29,531 nucleotides of DNA from Apostichopus parvimensis. Taxonomy: Eukaryota > Echinodermata > Holothuroidea > Aspidochirotida > Stichopodidae. The position numbers and the translations under genes are program-made. Below are positions 10,470 through 20,900 of the stretch, piece by piece (within the stretch, counting starts at the first letter, position 1; each line of letters begins with the position of its first letter). Under the pieces are notes generated by a model. The model searched no databases. It was not told where the DNA came from and saw only the letters and a list, made by a program, of their open reading frames with translations. Location of the stretch: positions 44,848 to 74,378 of the forward strand of contig KN889217.1 of assembly GCA_000934455.1 (NCBI GenBank), read 5' to 3'.

Positions 10470-11019
10470 GGAACACACAAGATGACTGAATGTCCCAGTG
10501 AGGAATATTTCCTCGAAGGTTGTAATAAAAACAGTTTAAGAATTTTGACCAAAGGTGACCATATTGGAATTCTAGCATAATTTGGGGCCAATACAGCAAA
10601 ACCTTTAATAAAGAACTACCTTGTAAGCCATCTCATCAAACATCTCAAGTTAGAATATTTCCATTTTGACAATTTTTTTTTTTACCATTTTGGTAAACTA
10701 GTTGTATGTTATGAAAAAAATGCACATTTTTTTTCTTGAGTAGCCTACCACATGCAACAAAAGCAGTAAACAGGTTGATGAAGAATTGGAAAATTTCCAA
10801 AATATTAATTTTATAGCATGTTTTGAAGTCATCGTTCATGATGGCTTTTTTCCTTTTGTCTCAACGTGCAAACATACCTACAAACACTGTCAGCAAAAAA
10901 AAACACCCTGCAGAGAAGTACTTAGAGAAATGCTTCAATAATAAAAACTTTTCACATTCTTTCTTTGGACAATCGAAAGATCCTGTGACATTTGTGCATA
11001 TAGAACAACTTTTTATCAA

Positions 11020-11082
11020 GGCAACATTATCAATGCAACATTGCAACATTGATTGCAACATTGCAATCATCAAGGCAACATT
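11020..11082. repeat. Cluster of five GCAACATT octamers
   Basis: GCAACATT occurs five times in about 63 bp, and the outer two lie in a longer direct repeat atcaaggcaacatt (11016-11029 and 11068-11081). Inner copies form partial inverted repeats with caatgttgc. Origin by local slippage is likely. Confidence 0.55.
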
Positions 11083-12629
11083 AGGACAATCTATTTACTT
11101 TGCGAACATCGTTCGTCAGAGCAACACGGAACAAGATACACACAGCGACGCTTTCAATTGACAAATTATTTGGTTCCATATTCAAACGAATCGTAAATAT
11201 CTTACAGCATTGACAGGCTGACCGACCTCAAAAATAAAGAAGAGAAGAGCTTGTTTTGACTGGCCAGACCAACAAGATATTATTGTAAAATATGGGTGAG
11301 TGTTAATTATATTCTCAGATTTTCAGTCACAAACTGAAGGTTATTTTTTTTGGCTCTTTTCCCAAGAGTACATCTCAATGATTTGATTGTGACATAGCAG
11401 ATAACTGGGAATGGTTCTCAGTTGTCCTGGCAACCCCCTTTTCCCACTCGCCATCCCATTCACACATTTATTAATCAGGCATTGTCAATTGTAAAGGGTT
11501 CATGGTATAGTTTCTAGCAATATGCTAGAAAGTCAAAAAATGGCCACTCATGTTCAAACATCAACAACCATTTTACACTCACCGTTAAAGTGTGTGCCTA
11601 CACTAATACTAAAAAAAAAAACAGTAAACATTATGTAATTTATGTGATGAAAATTTTGTAATTATCGGGTGAATATTTTGTTATTATCGGGTGAAAATTG
11701 GCAGCAGATGAAAGAGGATGGAAATTACTGCGGACTCTTAAACATCGACAAACATCTATTTTACTCCTACCAATTTCCTTTGGAATATTTCAATGGTGAT
11801 CAGTATTGCCCCCGAATACCAAGAAATGGTCAAAGACAGTGCTGCAATTTAAACAAATATTTTACTGTTATTATCACAGTATTTTTCGCTTATACTGAGG
11901 CTTTCATTTTTTTCTTTGGTCTGTGGGGGCACACATCAATCTCTAGAAAGAATATGAGGAGAAGAGAATCATTGAAAAAGCACTTTTCATCGAATTTAGA
12001 CAATTCTTTATCAATCCCGAAGGGACGACCGATGGCATAATTATCCTAATTGATCATATGACTAGGTTACAAATTAAATAGAGGGCGATACTGCTCTTTT
12101 ACTTCTATATTTACTCTCTTTTTCAACCATGATTTCCCATTTCTGCAAGAATGATTTGATGAAAAATATCAGGCGGCAGATTTTCATACAACAATAATAA
12201 AATCAAGATGGTGGTCCTCAAGAGGTTGAAAATTATTCCCCAAAAAAGATTCTGTTTAGTTAGAAAATGACAGAAAATATTGCAAACATTTCTTGGCAAC
12301 CGGTTCTTTTAATCTTGGCAACATGATTTAAGTAATGCATTAAATTAAATTTAGTAGTAAAGTCACAAAGAATGGTACAACACCAATCATTTCACTCTTA
12401 TCAACCCCTAATCTTCCCTGTCCCACGATAACGTGGCAAATATTGTACTGGATTTAAATATCATAACGAATCTCATATTAAAATATTAAAATGGAAAATG
12501 GGTACATTGCAGGGACGTTACCAGAGTTGCATCACACAAAGTCAGTCTTTTCTTCCTTTTATATTAATGTGACCATGAATCAGTTTTTTTTTATCACCAA
12601 ATGAAATTTACAACCAAACATGAAGAAAA

Positions 12630-12643
12630 GGGGGGGGGGGGGG
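12630..12643 (+). repeat. Poly(G) run of 14
   Basis: An uninterrupted G tract, with aaaaggg after it. It is a slippage-prone homopolymer and its length may be uncertain in the assembly. Confidence 0.8.
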
Positions 12644-12836
12644 AAAAGGGTAATCGAAGATTGTTCCAAGGGGGTATTAAAAAGAGTAAATCAAGATTTA
12701 GTACAATGTAGCTATTTAGCTACACTGTATTAAATCTAAAATACCCTAAGCAAAACATTCTAAAAGACATTTGTAATGACTTGAAAGCCATTAATTACTT
12801 TTTCGGAATGATTACAACATCTATAGTGACAAATAT

Positions 12837-12842
12837 TTATTT
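12837..12842 (-). promoter_or_regulatory. Candidate ANKIB1 poly(A) signal
   Basis: TTTATT on the plus strand reads AATAAA on the minus strand, about 990 bp after the ANKIB1-like stop. I saw no closer canonical hexamer, but variant hexamers cannot be excluded. Confidence 0.25.
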
Positions 12843-13832
12843 GCACCAAATAAAGACAGCTTTCCATGTTGGGAGACATTGCTGTCCAAATGCAACCAGC
12901 TCCGTAATGATCCTAGATGACTAGACAACCCTAAGATACGTAAATTTCTGCACAACATAAAATAAAGTCTAGCAATCTTTGTAACAACTACTGGTCATCT
13001 AACTTGATCCCCCCATTTCCCCCCTTATCCCCACCCCTAATTATGCTAGAAAAATCAAGTATATTGGCATTCATGTAGGAAACTTTAAAACAAAACTTTT
13101 ACAAACTCTGTCAAATCATTTCCTCTCCCTTCCTGTCATAAATCCTCCTCCCTGCAAAACCTTCGAAAAGTTTTAGCAATTTCTGCGAGTTAATCATGGA
13201 TGTTGACGTTCACTAGATTCCATGATTGGCGGCCATAGAATCGGTGAGCTTGCCTTTCCTTTTAAGCTGAATTCTAGACAGGGGCAAAGAAAGATGGCCA
13301 AAATAGTCGTCCGGGTAACAACTTCCACAGCGAAGCGTGTGCACTCCCGTTAGGGTATTAGGCAATCCCTTTAAGACGTTTTAAAGTTGAATGTACCCTC
13401 AACCTCACTTAAAGAGTCATCTAGTAAGCAGCTAAACATGAAACAAAAGCTGGAGTCTAAAGTCTTCCGCAGGAAGATGCAAATAGGACTGAATAAATCA
13501 CGAGGGGTCCATTTTTGAGCTGCAAGTGTACCGTGACTATTTTCTACAAAGATCTACAAGGGTTCAGAAAATATTGAAAAAGTGACACATTAATAACTGA
13601 TAATTATAATAATAATAATAATGATAAAAATGATCATGATTAATAATAAAGACATATTTCCCATCAGAATAGAGAGAGTAAACGAAAAGAACATAATTTC
13701 GAATGAATCAAGATCTAAAACTTAGATTGACATTAGCTGGGTAAATAACCGAGTTCTCTGTAATTCAGTGAAGAAGAATAAAAAAAAAAAGAGTAACAAA
13801 TTGTACATGGTCTAGAAAAATGAATACACACA

Positions 13833-14992
13833 TCACAACTGGGTTCCTTCAATTTGCCAATCTATATCCCCTGTGTCCTGACCCTCCCCCTGGGGATTAT
13901 CCCCTCCGACACCGACCCCTGAACCGACAGCACTATCCGAAGGCTTGGCTATATGTTCTCCAGCCTCTTTTGAAATATCTTTGGATAAAACTGACGATTG
14001 TTCTTGCCAGATGTCTCTTTCCTTTTCAAAATCTTTACTATCTTGAACGAGTTCTTCATCCAGTTTTCCAACCTGGAGGGGCTTCGTCTCGTCAAGGACC
14101 AGACGCTCATCGTCGCCGTCCTTGCTCTTCTCTCCGGTGTCGCCTGCCTCTCGGTCGGAGAGCATCTGAATCGAGGGGGTTCCTCCCTGAACCCTCTTGC
14201 TGCTGCTGCGTTCTCCCTTTTGGATGCTCTCCTCATCTCCATTCCCCCCTCCACTGGTTACTTTCGTCTGATCTATACTCTTGGCCGAATCTTTCTGAAA
14301 TTTGTTCTTATCCTCACTCAACTTTACATTCCTCTCTCTGCCTGAGGTAATCCCGGCTGTTTTGTGGCCTTGGACCACCGTACTGATTGTCGCGCTCGCC
14401 GTTCTCGTGGAATCCTTCTGAGAGACAGACCTGTCGTTATCTACCGCTGCGCTCTCCAACTTCAATGGGTTGGATTCTATACGGAGCGACAGCTGCCTCT
14501 TCGGCTCTTTGCCGACTTGGTGGGACGAGGCTGAGGCCTCCCGTCTCACTAACGGCGATGACTTGGAGCTGGAAGGAGCGGAACGGGTCGAGGAGGAAAC
14601 TCTAGAGGGCGACGTCCTGACTGGAGATGTTGAAAACTTTGAACGCGGTGACGCCACTGAAAGCCCAACTGGCTGTTCGGATCGTTCTGGAAATGGGCCT
14701 CTGGTCGTTCTCGGTGAGAGCGATTTACCCTTCGCCGAACTCTGGCCGCTAGATTTGCTCGGTTGGCCGTGACCCTTGAGGGCGTTCTTTCCTTTCCTAG
14801 ACAGTACTTCCCTCTCTCCTTGCGCTCCTCTGCCGGTGACCTCCGACCTTGACTTTGGACCGGCGGACTCGGCACGACTGCTGGTAGAGACTGCTGAAAG
14901 GTACTTCTGTAGGCTAGACTGATGTTCAAAGGTTCCTGTTGTTTCTTCACCTCGCTTCCCTGACGTCTGACTGGTGCCATTAGTGCCTTGAT
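13833..14992 (-). CDS. ankib1: ANKIB1 last exon: long disordered Ser/Thr/Pro/Lys tail and stop
   Basis: One 1160-bp exon after ttcactctacag that reads [20 protein letters not shown] and continues open to ...[11 protein letters not shown] and TGA at 13833-13835. It is Ser-, Thr-, Pro-, Arg- and Lys-rich ([18 protein letters not shown] repeats), then acidic toward the end, with no folded domain seen. The final DIDW resembles the SSDWLEQ end of human ANKIB1. The GC content is higher than in the surroundings, and several opposite-strand open frames here are shadows. Confidence 0.9.
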
Positions 14993-17900
14993 CTGTAGAG
15001 TGAATGTATCAGTCATATAATCATTGGTTACATGCCTGTCTGAAATTCAGTTGGGGGTTTACATTTGGAAACAGACTGCTCATGTGAGTTTTAATCTAGA
15101 CAGCTCTGTGATGAAATTACTCCCTCTGTCCTTCTCTTTCTATTTCCAGGCCTGTTAAGCCACCAATTCTGAGTTGCAAGGGAACTAACAATTTTAAGTA
15201 AGAGGCACCCACAATTTAAAAAGGGGCATTAAAAATTTGAGCAAGGGCACAATACTAATGTCTTGTTACTTGTGGAGTTTTTGTACGAATGATGCGAGCA
15301 CACAGCAGTCTGCCCTGGGGGTTATGGAAAGCCTGTGTACCTCTGCGAGGCCATTTGAAACCTTGTGTGACATTATTTAAATGGGAGAGGATAGGCACCC
15401 ATGTTATAAGTCAGGTAACCGTTTGAATAAATAGCCAATAAATAAATAAATGACCAATAAATAAATAAAAAGAAAGAAAGAAAGAAAGAAAGAACGTTTT
15501 CATATCCTTTCATCGGGATTCGGAACCATACGACGGTATAAAATGGCCTGACAGCTTCCTTAAAGGGTGTGAAGACTCGCACAAACAGAAACATCTTATG
15601 CTGGTAATCTGACCTAGTTTCGAATGAGGTGTAACAGAAGTGTTAGACACCACCATCGATCCCAGAAAATACACACACAGCTTGCTACCGTTGGTAATTA
15701 GACACTAGTGTACAGTCAGTACATACGGCTGCGGTCAATACCCAAAGCACAGTGTACAAACAATACAGCGATGGACATCTCAGGTCCAGCTAAAGATAAC
15801 AAGGTATCATGTTTCATTACTGTACTGTCTGCATCTTGTAGCGACACAAACAGAACGTCACTTGCAAGCAACAGAAAGTTAACTTTTTCAGATGGCCTCA
15901 CGCGGTTTTGCGAGAGTCTTCACACCCTTTAAGTTTATAGAGAGTAGGTTCTTACCTTGCTGTGCTTTGCGATTGTCCTGTAAGGAGAGAGCCATGGCCT
16001 TCTGAATGTCCATATCATAGGAACTGAAAGTTGGCAGTGTAACTGTGAATGATACAAAAAAAATATTTAAATTATCGAGGCTGAATTCATCGAGCAAAGT
16101 CTTCTGTTAATGAAGTTACATACAGGGATGTGCCCAGGATTTCCTGAGTGCCGGGTATACTGATCGCCGTCCTGGGGGAGGGGTCTAAGGGGGAGGGGGT
16201 ATCAATTTTTGAAGGTACTCAGATGCCAAATGCTGGCACTTGTGTAGCTTTTTAAGCACATGCACAAGGACTAGTTTTGCTAACAATTTACATTTTTTAA
16301 TTTTTTTTTTAGTGAAATATATTACATACCTGGTAAAAGTTATTAGTTTGTTTCAAAGAGATTTTACAAGGGACCTATTGAGAGCCGTATGTAATGTTTA
16401 TCGCATGCGAAACTGATGCATTATTAGTCTGTATGATTTTGGCATAGGCTAGGCCCAATTTATGTTGAATATATTGTTAGGAATGTCAGGATTTTAGATG
16501 AAAATAGTGCTGGGCGGGATTCACAATTTTTAAGACAGTGCTGGGCGGTAATTTTTAGTGCTGGGCGGGGCCGCCCAGTGACGTCCAGCATGGGCACATC
16601 CCTGTACATATATCTAAAGGATGAATAAATAAATAAACTTGTTTGCACCACACAACACCCAGCATTTCCCTCCAACCAGATGTATTTACCACCTTACACC
16701 CCCAGCATTCCCTCCAATCGGATATATTTACTGCCTTACACCCCCAGCAATCCCTCCAACCGGATATATTTACTGCCTTACACCCCCAGCAATCCCTCCA
16801 ACCGGATATATTTACCCAGCAATCCCTCCAACCGGATATATTTACCGCCTTACACCCCAAACACTCCCTCCGACCGGATATATGTACCGCCTTACACCCC
16901 CAGAACACCCTCAGACCGGATATATTTACCGCCTTACACCCCAGCACTCCCTCCAGCCGGATGTATTTACCGTCTTACACCCTCGGCACTCCCTCCAACC
17001 GGATATATTTACGGCCTTAAACCAGCACTCCCTCTAACCGGATATATTTACCGCCTTAAACCAGCACTCCCTCTAACCGGATATATTTGCCGCATACACC
17101 CCAAGCAATCCCTCCAACCGGATATAATTACTGCCTTACACCCCCCCAGTGCACCCTCCATCCGGATATATTTCATATGAAGTTCCCTTATAATAAACAG
17201 AACACTTGGGTTAAGAGACTCACTTTCTTCCACGTCAGTCCTTGCAGGGCGAACTCGAGCCTGTTTGGAACTGCAGATTAAGAAGAAAACAAAAACCGAA
17301 AGAAATTACAATTTTCGTTAGCCCTTGATTTTCTTGCCATTCACAATAAATTACCAACCTATCTGAATTGTAACGGTTGCCGAGGGATAAGTCTTGCAGA
17401 ATTCATAAAAATAATCAGCCATAGCAATTCTGTGATTGTTCAAGACATGCGAGACATGTTCCTCCAGGACTTCCCATTTATCGAAGCCCCTAAAGAAACG
17501 TTTTAAAATTTCTGAGATTTGCTGACAAGAATTTTTTCATGTTTACCTCCTGTTTGACTTCTGTTTCCTTGGCTGAGGTTGAACTGTGGAATGGGATGGA
17601 CTTGCTTCATCGGGAACTGAGCTGGATGGAGTCTCCGATTGTTGCATAAGTAAGCTCTTCGACATCTCCAACGCATACAAGAGACCTTGAGACATCGTAG
17701 ACGGGTCGGTGACTGCAACATGAAAAATGTTCAGATGAATAATAGTTCATTTGTAAATCAAAAGAGTGAAGCAACTTATACATTTACAAAAAAAAAACTG
17801 ATATAATGGAAATTATGATATATAAATTAATCTTGAAATCAAAGTTAAGTTTTCGATTACAATAAATTATAACTGGAGGAGAACTGCAATGCTTGCATAT

Positions 17901-20900
17901 TGAAAATATGGTTAATTACCTGCTCTCAATGCCCCCGGTCCTCCTCCGGTCCTCCCCCGGTCCTCTCCCGCTCATCCCCCGCTCATGCCCCGCTCATCCC
18001 CTGCTCCTCCCCTGCTCCTCCCCTGCTCCCCCTGCTCCTCTCCCTAATTCTCCCCCTGCTCCTCCCCTCCCCTAACACCTACCATAGTGGAATTGCAATA
18101 TAAACAACATAGGGATGGAGTTCAGGGGCCTACAATCTTGGGGCTTGGGGGTAAACTAGGGTGCCTGGGAAAACATGGGTGGTGCCAGGGTGTGTGATTC
18201 AGTCCCCTCCTTCAAGGGCAAACTACATTGTTTGAATAGAGGGAGTTTGTCGAAGTAACTCACCTCCTTCAGGCAGGTCAACCTTTTGCAGAGATGGTGA
18301 TGAATCTGGGGTCCCCTGAACTGACTCTGGTGTTCCCTGGGGTGAAAATTTACCCATTACATCTTGGATGGAAGCCTCTATGGCCTTACGTAGGTCTTCG
18401 TCCTGACGGAAAAAAAAAGGGGGGGGAAACTTAACCTTTGACATTCAAGGTTCTTTTGAGAGCAAAACTTAAGATGTAAAGGTCAGATTTTTTTTTGTTA
18501 TTGGCTAAACACAAAATATAAATCCCAGTATCATACTCAGTCTACACAATCTCTCTCGGTAATGATAGTCATCTGTGTTGGAATAATATTTCTAGTATAT
18601 CAATTTCATTGCTTCGTATCATATCTCATAAAAGGAGAAAATATGGCCTTAAAAGTTAAACATAACCATAACTTTCAAGGTTATGACAATATTTTGGTGC
18701 AAAAGTGCTGGAAACTATAAGTGAAATGTAATCATCAAGAAATATGGCCATGGAAATGTTAGCAATGAAATGTAATCATCTGCAATATGGTATCGTAAGA
18801 TCAGTAATGAATTATAACCAGCTGGAACATGGTTATGTACTATTACTTTTAAGGAATATTATGCAGTGGTTAACTATGTTATATTAGCAATGGAATGTAA
18901 TCATCTTCAATATGGTTAAGTAGGAACAGTAAATGAAATATAACCGGCTGGAACATGGTTATGTAATATTACTTTTAAGGAATATTTAGCAGTCGTTAAC
19001 TATGTTATATTAGCGATGAAATATAATCATACACAACATGGTTACATTAGATCAGTAATGAAATATAACTGGTTAAAACATGGTTATGTAATATGACATT
19101 TAAGGAAACTAACCAGCTATTTACTAAGCAATTTTAGGAATGAAATGTAATCGTCTGCAACGTAACATAACATAAGAAATGAAATATAACCGGCTGGAAC
19201 GTGGTTATGTTATATAACTTTAAAGGAAAATTAACCAGTTATTAACTATGTACAAATTCAAGCAATTAAATGTATTCATCTGCCATATGGTTTAATATGT
19301 AACTTAATGAAATATGACCTGTTGGACATGGTTCTTGTCATACTAGTAAAAAGGAGAAAAAAAATAACCGGCTGTTAAACCTACATCCTCGTCCGAATCG
19401 TCCGGCCAGGGTTGATAATCATCGGAATGATGGAAAGATGGAGGGGTCCGCTGGGAGTTTTGCGGGGTGTCCGGTGGAAGGAAGCCTTTGCTGACAGCTG
19501 AAAGGAATTCGTTACGTTTACGGGTAGTGAGATGCATGGCGTGTACGACCTTTGACCTGGGTGTCCGGAGAAACTGGCGGGCTACCATCTGTGAAAGTGT
19601 TTCTGTGGATTCTTCTAGTTCGTTCTGAGGATTAAGGATTTATATGATGGTCAAGCCTGCCTATAGAAAAACAGTCCTCAATTTCAGTCGAGCATTAATA
19701 ATTTTTTAATTGATAGCATACACTACCCTAACTACTGCAATTAGGATTCATCCTTGAGTGCTACTAAATAATTGACCAGCCACCTTATGATTGTAAACAC
19801 GAGTGCTCTAATGGCCAGCACTACATTCCTGTGTGTGAAGACAAGTTTGGCTTGGCCACTGAAATAATACACTGTGTGTTTAATCATGAATTTGTACAGA
19901 GGAGCATTCAGTATGGCTAGCATTACCAACTCAGGTAGAAATTCAATCTCCCCTGTTTTTAGCGAAAAACAGGGGACTCAGGTGGTATTGGGAAGGAAGA
20001 TTGTAATGTATATATATAGATTTATACATATCTATAGATACGTATTGTTGGTTGGCGTTTATCTTGGCGCAGAGTGCTCTATGTCCAGTGGACATGTTCC
20101 ACTAGTCTCAACTAATTATCACCTATATGTACATATATATATATATATGTATATACACACACATGGGAATGCACACACACACACACACACACACACACCC
20201 ATAAATTTATTAATACTCATATCATTTCTGGTACCTGCATAAATTCAAAGATCTGCTTGCTCCCTCCTTTGTCTTCCAGATAATAACCGTACGGATATGA
20301 GAACCTCAGGACAACTCTGGCTCTCAGCAGTTCCTCGATAGCCGATTGAATAAATTTAGTCTCTTCACCTGCAATATATTCGGAGAGCATTTTACGAGAT
20401 CGATTTAGTACTAAATTTTGTTTGCGTCGCAGAGCTTACTAAGTCTGCGCAAGAGGGATAAAAAAGCTATGGCCTTCATATATACATCCTGCTCATACTG
20501 TTCAGTCAGCCATTTTATCTCATTTTTTATTATTATTATTATTATTATTGTTGTTATTGTTTTCATTATTTTCATTGTTCTTATTGTTTTTATTATTTTC
20601 ATTGTTCTTATTGTTATTATCAGCATCATCTTACCCATCTTTTTAGCTTGGTTGCTCAGTCTCTTCATTTTGTGGCACACATTTTTCTTTAAGGGTACCT
20701 CCATATGAAAACTGTTGCCATGGTTACGATACCTCATATAATAATGCAAGAACCTGTTCAGCTCTTCGACTTCCTTCATCTTCTTCTCCGCCTGGAAAAA
20801 CGAACGTAAAACAGACGAGCGGGATTAACGATCGATCCCATTTGTTCTATAATTAAATACTTCAGTATTTGGAAAGGATGAATAAGCTCTCCTCAGAAAA

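Larger units (their letters stand above)
10470..13832. other. Intergenic region including the ANKIB1 3' flank
   Basis: No gene is recognised. The right part is probably 3' UTR of the minus-strand ANKIB1-like gene. Contents are a cluster of five GCAACATT octamers (11020-11082), A- and T-runs, a 14-base G-run (12630-12643) and a short AAT run near 13605. Open frames at 10823-11161 and 11669-12040 have no recognisable domain. Confidence 0.45.

Noticed and set aside
11669-12040. Open frame of 123 codons in the intergenic region.
   Set aside because: No recognisable domain and no splice partner; it may be chance in AT-rich DNA.
13820-14772. Plus-strand open frames of 72-176 codons.
   Set aside because: They are antisense shadows of the last ANKIB1 exon, which is supported by in-phase splicing and a conserved end.
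16555-17180. Long open frames (up to 166 codons) on both strands.
   Set aside because: They arise from the 42-bp minisatellite, a multiple of three, and lie in an ANKIB1 intron.
17358-17362. Alternative donor ATAG|GTTGGT for the exon at 17489.
   Set aside because: It lets the micro-exon read openly, but the next exon would then lose the conserved UIM frame; GGTTG|GTAATT keeps everything in frame.
18640-19370. Regularly spaced repeats resembling an array with spacers, as in CRISPR.
   Set aside because: Units are degenerate along their full 125 bp with no conserved repeat/unique spacer pattern, and the context is a eukaryotic intron.
20418-20708. Hydrophobic open frame that looks like a membrane protein.
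   Set aside because: The Ile/Phe run is an (ATT)n microsatellite read in frame, antisense to an ANKIB1 exon.
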